DNA of 64,000 nt. Source: Panaeolus papilionaceus (lineage: Eukaryota > Basidiomycota > Agaricomycetes > Agaricales). The DNA is taken from positions 1,364,001-1,428,000 of the forward strand of contig JADNRZ010000008.1 in the NCBI GenBank assembly GCA_015501605.1. Direction: 5' to 3'. The position numbers and the translations under genes were made by a program. Below the pieces are notes generated by a model. That model worked only from the letters and a program-made list of their open reading frames with translations. It was not told where the DNA came from and searched no databases. This document shows, one piece after another, positions 1 to 10,927 of this stretch (its first letter is position 1; the number at the start of each line of letters is the position of its first letter).

Positions 1-2172
1 CAATCATACGTCTACTTCTCGACCGGCGCAGCTGCGCAGGCCACTTTCACCATCACCGGTCTCGCAGGAGTCAACTTTGACTCGGATAAGCTCGAGGTCT
101 TCAGCGCAGGATTTCCTGGACTTTACTATCCAGGCCTTCTCACCCTCGGCCCATCGCTTCATGTATATGTTCAACTCACAGGCCAACTGAGTATGTCCGG
201 AAAATTTGAGACCTCCATTGGATACACATTCCCCTCGTTCGATGTCACCGTCGGGAAAGAGGACAATAATCCAGACTCAGAGAGTTTCGATCCCCCGGTT
301 AGTCCCACGGGCAGTAATCAAGGATACAACTTCGGCTTTGGCTACAATGTGGCTTTGGAAGGAAGCGCCGAAGCTCATGTGGTTCCGACTCTGCAGTTAG
401 GACTGTCTATCCTTGGTGGCGAGCTCATGGACGCGCAGGTCTTTGCGGAGGCAGATATGTACGTCGGAGTCGGAGTCAATGGTAGTGTCTCCAACGCCAA
501 CGCGGCCAGCTTTTGCGTGCAACCGTACTATGGCGTTGGTGTCAACGGCGGTCTTACTGGCTCGTTATTGTGGTGGCGCGACAACGCAGTCAGCACTTCT
601 TTCTACGCCGATAAGTTCAATTTTGGAGGGCAATGCTTCACTTCAGTCACCGAGGCAGATGGTTCTGCATCCATCACCAAACGTGAAGAGCTTCGGTACG
701 CCGAGCACGCTCTCAGCTCTGGCCCTACAATTCCCCTTCATCATCGATCTGAAAGTGCCGCCTACACCGCTCTAGAATCCACCAATGGAACCATTAGCAA
801 CATCTATCATGCAACTCCCCGTGAACGCTCACTCAATCCTCGAGGTGGAGTCCCTTTCCTTCCAGGAAACCTCTTTTGTCCCCAAGAGAATACCCAGATC
901 CAGGGTACAACTGATGGAAGCGATTGTCTCTTCTATGACGACGCAAATACCGATTTTAATATGGGTATTCTTGGCAGACGTTCGCTCGAGTTCAATGCAA
1001 AGAGTAACAACAGTGATTCAACGCTTCACTTTAAACAGCTCGACAGGAATCCTGTTTTGACGACATGTCCAGGGGTAACGATCAATGTGCCCGACTATAA
1101 TCAATGGTGAGCTCCCAGAGTGCACTTCACTGCTTGAACGGGACTGACGTGTTGTACAGTCCCATATCTGCGTATTACGATTTGGAAAATCCTACCGTGC
1201 TGGATCCAACGTTTGGGTCATGGGTTCCCAAAGTTCCAGTGGATCTAGGAACTAACGTAGATGGCACACAGTCGTTGGCTCATCCGGGAAGTACCCCAAT
1301 ATACTCCCGTGAGCATCCTTACGAGGCGCAAATGGGTGAGCATTAATATTGTTCGCTATTGTCCAGTGATTAACCTTTTAACACCCATTTCAGCCGCGAC
1401 ATTCATAGACTTCTTGCAACGGTCAACGGGTTTGTGGAGAAATGCTGCAGGAAACAACAACTGGTGCACCTGGGTCAATGACAACTTGCGGACGACACCG
1501 AACTACATGCCTGCGGGTCAGAATGTTTTCACTCTGATAGGACAATGTTATCCCAACAACGCCAACCCTCGAGCAATGCCTGTCATGGAGCAAGGTTCTA
1601 ATGTCATCAAGAATAAAGCGCTCTTTGCAGGCGAAGCATCGCTAATGAATGCTCCCCAAATCGATGTTCGCCGTCTGGATTCTTTCAGAAGATATTGCCC
1701 GCAAAAGCAGATCTCCGTCATGCGCGCCACAGCCGGCGTCACCTCCTTCTTGAACGACTTCACAGTCAAGAACTTCTTCCTTGATCAGAACACTTGCATC
1801 AAGAACGTATGGACAACCTGGTACAGCCTTTATAGGAGCTCCAATGTCGACGCACCATCTAAAGGCAACTTCGATATGGCGTCCCTGTATAACACATGGG
1901 TTTTCCATGTCGTGAATGGCGTGCAGCCATTCTTGACCCAACAACTGCAGACCATGGCTGCTAATTATAATTCTAGGCAGAACGGCGCAGCCGCGACAGT
2001 TGCGCTTTCGTGGCCTATTCTTCTGGACCAAAGACAAACGAATAAAGATGGAAACCCAGTAAATGTACTGCAGTATGTAACCCCGCAGGTGCAAGTAACG
2101 CAACAGGATGTTATTAATCAGATTGTCAACTCGGTGCAACCTGTCTACTGGGCTTCGGACCTGTTGCGCTGA
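1..2172 (+). CDS. 3' part of a large extracellular-type protein (DUF7223-like; possibly the tail of a chitinase-like protein)
   Basis: Frame 1 is open from the first base, so the start lies upstream of the window. Two short introns are clear: 1107-1159 (GTGAGC..TACAG) and 1336-1393 (GTGAGC..TTCAG). Both join the frames cleanly and the stop is at 2170-2172. The visible part is rich in Gly, Ser, Thr, Asn and aromatic residues, with scattered Cys. It contains a segment like FSAGFPGLYYPGLLTLGPSL followed by a predicted beta-rich region, then a more helical C-terminal part with several Cys. I associate this type of region with the DUF7029/DUF7223 tails of large secreted fungal proteins, including some GH18 chitinases. 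No catalytic GH18 motif is visible, so an enzyme function cannot be claimed. The gene model at this end is solid; the family call is tentative. Confidence 0.6.
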
Positions 2173-2906
2173 TTACGCTCTGTTTCTCTGAATCTCATAC
2201 AATTTACCTTCCGTCAACGTAGCAACTTGCTAAGTAGTAACTAGTAATGCTTCGGCAGTCATTTATTTGTAGTGCAACTTTATTGTACCTGAACGTAATT
2301 TCTTTCGTGTTTTTGCTAGAATGGCCCACGACATTCAGCGCCGCCTAAGCAGCTGGTTTTAACAAGATCAAAGAGTGATAGGTCGAGTCTTGAGCAGGAG
2401 TTGAGTGACTGACATTCTCTTCAATTTTTTCCCTTAATTGGACATTCCTGTGGTTCGAGTATCCCCCATTCAGTCAAAAAATTTAACTAATCTTGTCGTT
2501 GTCTGGATTAATGACGACACCTCCGGAAACCGAGTTGCATCAATTATATCAAATAAAGTAGCGACAGGCAGCGACGCGAATGAGATCCACATAAAATATA
2601 TTCTCCCAGTGATAATCCAGGTTATGTATTACAAAGGAAGCGTTGTAGTGATTGCGAATCACCCAGATTGAATTCATTTTCTGGTCTATAAATATGCGTT
2701 ATCGATGTGCCTTGAGGCGACTGCCAGACCCTTGCCCGTGCTTACTTGATGACAACGTCACATGCTTCCTTGACATTGGGCGCCTATCGGATGGTTGATA
2801 ACAGGGCTAGAGGTACCCTAAAATTGAACGTGCTTCCCAGGCGTAGTGAAACTCATTTTAATGTGAATGTATAACAAAATAGTACATATTAAAGATGATA
2901 GTATCC
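2173..2906. other. Intergenic, no gene recognised
   Basis: AT-rich sequence after the stop at 2172. It holds one unsupported open frame (2438-2671, plus) with no homology I recognise and no splice context. It probably holds the 3' untranslated regions of both neighbours. Confidence 0.5.
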
Positions 2907-3245
2907 TTAATCGTCACGCATGATAGAGAACTCCTTGGCGAAGTATTTGTCGACCAATTCTCCCGCACGCTTGGGAGTCATCCCATTGAATCCAGCGTTG
3001 TGATCATACCTCCTGAAAGGGAGGTAGCTGGAACAGGTGGTGCATTTATAGTACTGGATCTTGCACGGAAGCTGGTTTTCCTTCAAGTCGTACGATACCT
3101 CCTCCAGTGTTGTACTGTTGATTCGTGTTGTCCAAAAATCCCGTTGTGGAAGAGGAAAGTGCCTCTTGGTGAGGATAGTGATAGACAGACGACGTCGCGA
3201 GTGTAGTACAGAAAATAACAAGGTGGTTCCCAAGCGAGGGAACAA
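2907..3245 (-). CDS. Small hypothetical protein (112 aa)
   Basis: An uninterrupted minus-strand frame. The first half is basic and Ser/Thr/Leu rich. The second half looks more like a folded domain, with a CxxC pair (KCTTCSSYLPF) and an acidic end. An AG acceptor-like site lies just before the residues IQYYKC, so the C-terminal part could instead be the last exon of a spliced gene starting further right. I do not recognise the family. The plus-strand frame over the same bases (2895-3206) looks less like protein and is taken as a shadow. Confidence 0.35.
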   Translation of the reverse strand: MFPRLGTTLLFSVLHSRRRLSITILTKRHFPLPQRDFWTTRINSTTLEEVSYDLKENQLPCKIQYYKCTTCSSYLPFRRYDHNAGFNGMTPKRAGELVDKYFAKEFSIMRDD

Positions 3246-3565
3246 GATATGTGAGATGGTGAGAGAAGGTGCGGCTCGGTGATGCTCAGCTCAGGCTCGT
3301 AATGCTCAGGGTACTCTTGCGATTCCGACAGAAATAAGTAAGAAAGAAGGTGTAGGTATATTTGTTGAGAGGGGGTTTTCTATATGAGAGAAACGAGAGT
3401 GGTAGCTAACACTGGGCACACGCGTGCTCTCGCGCTGCCCAGACTCCGAGAAAGTAGCTATTGGAAATCGTAACTACGCTATGTAATTGTCCGTGATGTG
3501 GTAATAAAATAGTATGAGTCTCCCAGCGTTCGCCGCCGCCAGTCGCTCCTCTTGACATCGCCGGC

Positions 3566-4047
3566 TCAACGCGTCACTGAGCTGAGTTGTCCAGGCTCGA
3601 GTGGGTCGTCAATCCACTGCTGCAGGAGCGGAGCGCGATGAGAGGGGAGGGAGTTGGGGTTTTGAAGGATAGGAGATTGAGAACGTAAAATGGAGGGGAG
3701 TGATGGGAAGTTACAAGGAAAGCGGGTGTTTCGAAGGTGAAGGGTATCTACGAAATAGGAGGCTCCCAAGCGCAGTGGTGGAGGGAGAAGTGGAAGTGAA
3801 AAATTAAAATAGAAATACGTACTAACCCTACGCCCTTATACCCGTCTCGATTCCGTTCTTGAGGTCTCGTTTGTATTGGTGGAGTTGTTGAGGTGTAACG
3901 AGTGGTGGAGGTGGTGAGGAGTAGAAGTGATCGTGTTCCTGTTTGGGATGTGAAAGGTCGCGCGTGCGTGATGCGCTGATGCGCGGTTGAGCGCGCTGCG
4001 TGATTAGTGGTACGAGCGTTGGGCCCGTTTGATGATGAGGCGAACAT
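3566..4047 (-). CDS. Doubtful small gene with a basic, Ser/Thr/Arg-rich N-terminus
   Basis: A minus-strand ATG at 4047 opens a frame of about 75 codons rich in Arg, Thr and Ser with few acidic residues, the composition of a mitochondrial presequence. A GT donor-like site near 3825 and open frames on the far side (to 3566) would allow a two-exon gene. I could not fix the acceptor or the frame of the second part. It may be a short mitochondrial protein or only spurious coding in GC-biased DNA. Confidence 0.25.
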
Positions 4048-4117
4048 TTAAGATAAAATAAAGGAAGTAAAGGAATGACAAAATAAATGTATTAAATGAA
4101 TGGCTTACACGAGCGAC

Positions 4118-4910
4118 TCAAGTATCTATTCCACACCGTATGTCAACCAGTGTGGCGAGCGTTTCCAGATCGAGCCCCGCTTTCATCATATCGACGACTG
4201 AGACGGGGTCCTTCCTTCGGATGACAAGCTGATACACACGGCGTAACCATGCCTTCACCTCATATTTTTTCGAAACAAGGATCTGTTCTTCCACAGGTCG
4301 TCTAGAGAAGAGGCGATCCAGATGTCCAATAGCCAACGACCTGATCTGTTGGACGGAACACAAATTGAATCATCAGTATACTTTCGAAGTGCTGGCTTAT
4401 CGACATACCTGTGGGAAGTCCCACATAGTAGCAAGATCTAAGACATCAAGCCACTGCTCGTAACTTCTGCAACGAGTTATCCCATTTCTGATGATTAGAA
4501 AATTATCAAGACGATGAATAAGAACTCGTATTCTCGAAGATTGACGTACAATGGGTAAAGCACACGAAGAAAGTTGCGGAAAGAAGTCTTCGAAATTCGT
4601 TCTAACATAATCGGATTACCATCGGATGAACCCTCGAGGAGGTGCGCGTCTTTATTCTGATGACCGTGATTTGTGCCGTTTGGTGACCCAGTAGGCTGAG
4701 GGAGGCGAAAAAGCGTCTCGAAGAACGACCCTGGGTGCAGAAACGCGTTTTTCAGCACCTTGAAAAGTGTATCTTCGACCTAAATTGACCGAAATCAGCA
4801 AATTCTACACGTGCAACAAGGCGAGGAATAAGAACCTTGAAGACGACAGTTTCTGAATAAAGTTCTGCGTCTCTGTGTATCATATCAGAGTTCTGGGCTT
4901 GTGAGTTCAT
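4118..4910 (-). CDS. BTB/POZ domain protein, C-terminally short paralogue
   Basis: Four exons: 4910-4836, 4779-4550, 4466-4409 and 4345-4118. Introns lie where they do in the paralogues at 15.2 and 18.3 kb. The N-terminal half is a fungal BTB/POZ fold: a short lead ending VVFK, then VEDTLFKVL, HPGSFFETLFRLPQP, a Gly/Asn-rich loop, and an ISKTSFRNFLRVLYP core. WLDVLDLATMWDFPQ and a helical C-terminal region with ILVSKKYEVKAWL follow. BTB domains mediate dimerisation and often recruit Cullin-3 ligases; the partner here is unknown. The stop at 4118 comes just after a DIRCGIDT end, so the Cys-containing tail of the 15.2-kb paralogue is missing. This is either a true short form or a truncation. 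A TATATAAA element lies about 60 bases upstream, on the minus strand near 4971-4978. Confidence 0.75.
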
Positions 4911-4967
4911 GATGGTAACGTTTAAGAAGGGAAAGCTGTGAGATGAAGACTGATTAGTACGTAGTTA

Positions 4968-4982
4968 ATCTTTATATACGTA
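4968..4982 (-). promoter_or_regulatory. TATA-like element upstream of the BTB gene
   Basis: On the minus strand this reads GTATATAAAGATT. It lies about 60 bases before the ATG at 4910, a normal spacing for a fungal TATA box with a short leader. Confidence 0.4.
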
Positions 4983-7900
4983 TTGCACGCCGGATGAACA
5001 CATACTCAACTCAACTCAATGAGGAAGTCACAAGCCCGTTTATTGGTAAAGCGGCATAATTTTCTGACATTGGGCGCTTATTGACCGTTTTGTTAACAGG
5101 ACTTGTGGTGCAGTGGGACATTCTGTGACCTAATTGGAACTTCAAAATGCGTGAAACGCGTAACGTTGGACATATTTCTCAGGCGCAGTGCAATCCATTC
5201 AATGCTTTCCAATGCGTACAGGACACGTTTTTCCGAGTTCTCGTGTTATTATTTCGTCTGTCTTTAGTTGAACTTCTCGAACCACAGAATCAAAATAGTG
5301 GTACCATAGGGAATTCATCTATTCTTGGGCGTCTATGCAATAATGAGACATCGACTGCGAGTCGTTAAAGCTGGCTTGAACCGAGCCACAGTTGCAATAT
5401 TGATTAGCGTAAGCAAGCCTTACTTGCGGGGAATAGTCTGCTACCTGCATGGTCTTGATGGACGAGAGTCGAGATTTACTTGCGTTCCCCTCTCACTAGT
5501 AGCAACAGCTGACAAGAAGGTGAATTCAAATTCCGGCTCGATTGGGCTAAGTTCTCGAGGGGGTTCGAAGGGTATTAGGTCCATAAATTCCCATTCAGTA
5601 TGTCCCTGGCTTTGTCTATTTCGACATAAGTCCTTTGATGTGCACTACTTTGCATATACATACAGCCTTTCAATGCGTACAGATGGGACCCATAAGTCAT
5701 CGGGTGGGTTAACAGACAGCCGTTTGTACAGTTCAATTGACAGCCATCATAGCATCCGAGTTGGTCTCATTTATTATATACAGTATATCAAAGATTGCTT
5801 AGCTTGTTCGCGCACTGATTCCGAATTCAAAATTGCGTTTCGTAGGAAATGAGTTAGTACCCAGTCAGACTGACGTCGGAATGTTCTTTTAAACCCGATG
5901 CACACCGTTCCATGACCAGCATAGAATTACGAGTTCACGACGGCGTTCAACGGTCCCCGAAAGAAGTTGTTATCCAACAGGAGCATGGTTATCAACGACT
6001 CGGAGCGCCCGAGGGCATCTCGCTCATGCAACCCTTATTTTCTATCCCGTGATTTCAGCCAGCATTCTGTACAGACCAATTACGACTGAGTCCGCGTCTC
6101 TTCCCAAACCTCCCACCTCCGTGCCCCTTCTCTCGCCTTCCTGCCCGAATTTCTCCAACTTCTTGCCCATCACTGGCAGTGCCCATGTACCCATCGAATC
6201 ATGGTTCTATACGGAATCAACCCCATGCACGCAAATTTGCGCGTGGCCCATCATCTAAAGCGGCAAGACATAGCACCTGAAATTGCAATTGGATCTAAGT
6301 ATACCACAAGCCGGTGCTTCGAATTCTTCTGTTGAAATTTCGCTCTTGTGACTCAGCCCTTGCCTTCCCGAGATCGGCCTTCCCGGACAAGCTTTGTAGC
6401 CCACGATTGGCTCGTTGATTGATCCCTATCGTTTGTTGGAAATGCACCGTTGGTATGCATGGTGTGATGCGTCTAATTTGTGTTGCGCTTATAACTCAAT
6501 TGGGAGAGCGACGGGCGAGATATCATCTCTCTGAAGATCGTCAACTGAAGGTATGGGTTGGCGGAAGGCGATGACATGATGGTCAAGCCAAGGTCAAGCG
6601 GACAGCGAATGCGCGATGCCACGCTCTGCGTGCGTGGGTCATGATGACATGCACTTTCTCACCTCGAGGACTGGGTAAACCATGGCTTTTTCTGTCTTTC
6701 TTCCACCTTCTTCTGAGTAGTCTGTGGAGTTTTGCGACATCATTGCTCTTGGGATTCTTCTAGCAATGTCAGAAGTCTTTCTGATCCCAAGATATGGCTC
6801 AAAAAGAGCCGATAATACATTGTCAGGCATTGACTTGAAGTATTCTGGGCACAACCATCACTTCCCTCATCAACTAGTGGACTCTAATTGAACTGGTAAC
6901 TGACAATCATTGAGTCCACCAACAGTCAACGTCAATCAACTCCGGCTATTGGCTACACATGACATAGTTTATTCCCCATCCCTCAATTCACAGTTCACAC
7001 CTCATGTCTTGGACGCAATTCAACGTACTATATGGCGCGAGTTGCTATTGCCAATTTTTCCCATTGTGACCCCCTGACCTCATGCTAAAATAGGCCGACA
7101 TCCCCTATCTTTAAGGGCATCTCCGTGGGCTCACACCGCAGTGAGTTTTGAGTTTATTCCTGGCCAATCCACTCACCCTGTTTGAATTGACACCTATCGT
7201 CATCAAGGGTCTCCCTCACCTAGAAGCTGGCCCGCGGGTCGCAACGGGCCCGCACTGTACCCAAATATAGCTGATACGTATCACCATTCATTAAGACGTC
7301 CTCAGACGGTCACTAGTGGCATGGGCACGTCGGGTTGGTCGGCATACTGAGCAATGTATCTCTGAATAGACTCTAGCTCGGATAGACCGTGATGGATCGA
7401 GTAGGGACTAGCATCTCCAGTTTGTCCGAGTTCTATTCTTGAAGCTTGATCTGAGACTTCTATCGATTCTTCCTGTGTCCCGAGACTCCCGAAGTTGCAC
7501 GACTGGTTCTTCTCTTCGTACACTCGTCGAATTTCGAAGCGGGAGTGGCTTAACCGTGTTTACTATCAGAACGTCGAAGGAGAAAGTGATGCGGGTCTCA
7601 TGGCGTTACATGTTCTCACCAGGCTGCGTTGGGGGAAGAAAGCAGCTTCTTTACGCACTCTTTAGCAAGTGGTCACATTTATATCTTATCACGGGTGTTT
7701 GGACTTCAGTTCAATCTCACAGGCTGCGATCTCTGTGCTCCTGATAACCCGAAGTTGGATGTTCGATCTCAGACTAGCAAGGACTAGCTTCTACACGTTT
7801 CTGTGGTACCGATCCAACTGACTGCGGCACTTTTCAATGCCACTACTAGTCCCCCGAGAGCAGGTCCTTGCACTTCCGTCCTAGTTTATGTATGTTAATC

Positions 7901-9179
7901 GCACATATCGGGCTCTCCAAACCAGCACGTCATTTTCATGACATCTCCTTTGGTACACCCTTCATGCCGGTACCCATGTTCAGACGAAGCAGGGCGCACG
8001 ACGCCCAGTGGGCATCCCGGGACCCCTTGCCATTTCTCAGTTGGTCTTGAGCATGATACCCGATGTATTGCTGGATTGCTTCATCATAGTTTCATCGCTT
8101 TATCAGGCCAACGGATGACTATTTATGGAACGGGCGCTGGTGAGGATCGGATGGTGGCATATACGTATGTAATCATTGAAACCGCGACTGGATGAAGTGC
8201 TGAGGTGGTTTTTTCAGTGGAGGTTGGAACAGACAATGGTTAGCAAGCACAAATCGACTGGTACACCGTACAGCTGCGTAGTCATCATATAAGCAAGACG
8301 TGGACGTATTAAGAAGCTCGACTGCGCATATAGGGTTTTGTAGTTTTAACGCCATAATTCATTATGATAACATAGCCTGTCTGTCAAGAACAAAAGCCAC
8401 GAGCCATTTTCTGCAGTGGCCGCAGAAGTGGTCATATGTACGTGGACCGCAGTCAAATTTACGAAATGCAAAACTATCACTACAATGAGTGCGTTAGATT
8501 TGTAATTGTGATATTTTGAAGCCGTCCCATAATCAAGAGATGTGTTTTTAGGCCTCCAGACCCGCGCTAGCTGGCAACTGAAAATAGCCACCACACGCCT
8601 CGAACTCCATCCTCATCGGACCCGTCGATGCATATGACCATTATCGGACAATACAGTAACTAGATACATATATAGGCAACGCTTTTCACTTATCTTGACT
8701 CTCAACTTAATATACTACCCGAGTTGAATGAGTACGGCACTCAGACTTTGACAATTTCTCGTCAATTGTAGCTGAACAAGCTTATTTTAACCCAAAACGA
8801 AGAAGTGTTCGAATCTCTCAGACCGAATGTCTGGCTAGAGTGACAAATTTATTTTCTAGTTAATTATTGGAACGAGATCTTGAGGAATGCGGTGAGACGT
8901 CGTGGGCCATTTGAATCTCAGGTCTGGGAAGACGGAAGATATATCGATGCATCACTGGGGCTAGCGATAAGTGCAACGCCTTGTGAAGGCGCTTGTACAA
9001 CCTCTACGCATGTTTCCAAAGCGTATGTTGCGCTTATACATCATGATTGACTGAGTTCTCCTTGAAGCTGATTCAGGGATATCGGTGAACATCCTCCCGC
9101 TGTCAACCCTGTCTTTCCTTGCAGTTGAATGTGAGAACCCAGCAAAATATCTTACAAACGCATTCATAACTAAGCTAAT
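4983..9179. other. 4.2-kb gene-poor region
   Basis: No frame here has protein-like composition together with splice context. The longest (5325-5852 plus) has an irregular composition and no recognisable motif. A tRNA-like D-arm sits near 6485-6510 (see findings). Otherwise the region is unique AT-rich sequence, possibly decayed transposon DNA, but I see no paired terminal repeats. Confidence 0.45.
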
Positions 9180-10591
9180 CTACTCTCCGTCCAACGCACA
9201 TCCATAGACCTCCCTGGCGACCTTCCTCCAGCTTTGCCTATCAACGGCAAAGGTCTCTGCGTACTCTACCTCCAGGTGATGAATCCGCTTCCCCACGATT
9301 ACCAAACTGTGGAGCGGTTGTCCGAAGGCTTCTGCTGGTTGCGCGAGCAGCTCCTGCAGTGTGCCTGCGACGATGCGTTCCTCGTCTCCGCCTCCTACTC
9401 GGGATAGAGCGATTGCAAGGGTGGCAGCTGGGTTTAGTACATCTTGCTGGCGGGTCTCTTCCGTTGAGAGCAATTGAGAAACGGCGGTTGGTATTGACAT
9501 GTAACGGGGAGGTTCGTAGATTTTACGGCCCCTGCAAGTGAGGAATTCATATGGTTAGGGATGAGTCGGGAGTAAAAGAAATAAACGGGTGGGAAGAACC
9601 AGGGCTTTGTGGCGGTTAACAACAATACAATGCAATAGCAAAGAGAACAGAAAGTGTTGATGTATTCTGCCCAAGTGTATGAACCGGATAGAAACTTACC
9701 GGGCCAGATTTTCTTCGCTCTGTTCACGAACCTTGATATCGAGTAATAATAGGGTATGCATCCCAAGATCGGCATTCTCCTTGACGCGATCGTAAAAACT
9801 GTCTGGCTTCCATGTGTCAGTAAAGAAGACTAGGGAGACGGTTTGGCCGAAGTTGTAGAGCTGGAGACCACAGGCCCCTGCGGCGTTCATAATAGACGCG
9901 TTGTGGATGACCCTTGTAGGGATTTTGAGAGCTCTGGCACGGAGGATGATGTCGGTGTGTGTTGTGGCCCTGTAAGACATCTGAGTAAATACGGGGATAA
10001 AAATCGGAGGAAGCAAGGGGCTGTTTGCTGGGGTGATAGACATCGTGAGGTCCCTTGACATTCATCCCTTACGCCATTCGATGGAGATAACAAAATACCT
10101 CTGACATGACAAACAGAGAAAGAACTAAGAAACACGCAGCTCACCCAAATGGATCTCCAACGACAAGTAATGCGACGTCTTCTTTATCTGCGTCGCGCAG
10201 TATTTCATCGCTCTGGGTCTCGACCATATCCCGATCTGCCAATATGACGGGCTTTTCATAGAAAGCCTCCTGTTTTACGTACGCATGTTGAAGGGTTTGT
10301 GCATTCAGATGTGACGAATTTCGATAGTAGATTGTGGTGTCTGCGCACCAATCGATCTTTGTCTATCATAAGAATACTCGTGTATGCCTCGAGATAGACG
10401 CGCTTTGAGGACTTTACTGCCTGTAAATGGACCGTGATCAATTAATTGAACCTATTCGGGACAGTTATGGGTCCTGTGGTCATGTCGGGTATGATGGAGA
10501 AGGGGTTTAGATGCTAAGTGAAACGCACCTGCAAGCCACGTAGCGTGATATCTTTTTCATCTGATAGACCCAAACCAATAATATAGAACAT
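9180..10591 (-). CDS. DPH5: Diphthine methyl ester synthase (DPH5)
   Basis: Five exons: 10591-10529, 10420-10349, 10269-10145, 9969-9700 and 9531-9180. They sum to 882 bases, giving 293 aa, which matches the usual length of about 285-300. The N-terminus [20 protein letters not shown] is the SAM-binding start typical of DPH5. [49 protein letters not shown] and [19 protein letters not shown] follow in order, then [20 protein letters not shown] and KIYEPPRYM. The enzyme uses S-adenosylmethionine to methylate the modified histidine of elongation factor 2 in the cytosolic diphthamide pathway. All family motifs are intact. The next gene to the right is divergent and shares the 336-base upstream region. 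Confidence 0.97.
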
Positions 10592-10927
10592 TTTGGTTAA
10601 TTTTCTGACACTGCCAAACGCTGTCGATGTCGAGAACGATGATCGTGATGAAGATGGTGATGGTGAAGAGCAAAGAGATCTCAGTTTTGAGGCGTGAGAG
10701 GGTTGATAAGATTAGATAAAGCCCAAGATTTGTTCCTGTGCGATGGGGTCTCGTTATAATTACCCGGATCAGCGATGAACTCGGTTTGCTCGGACAACGT
10801 TTTCATTTGACTGCCCAAGTGAGTCTTGGTTTCAAGCCTAACATAGGCTCACCCGGGAGTCCGTTGATTACTTCTATATATACGTCCACAACCCCATCAC
10901 TGTAGGTCCTTCTCCCCGCCACTTCGA
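10592..10927. promoter_or_regulatory. Shared divergent promoter region of DPH5 and the F-box gene
   Basis: 336 bases between two divergent start codons. It has a purine/pyrimidine-biased stretch near 10630-10690 and a TATATATA-like run near 10876-10883, about 45 bases before the F-box ATG. Confidence 0.4.

Noticed and set aside
2445..2465. GGTTCGAGT resembling a tRNA T-arm
   Set aside because: The flanking bases do not form the stem and there is no D-arm or anticodon stem upstream.
5325..5852. 175-codon plus-strand frame
   Set aside because: No motif, unusual composition and no splice or promoter context; likely chance.
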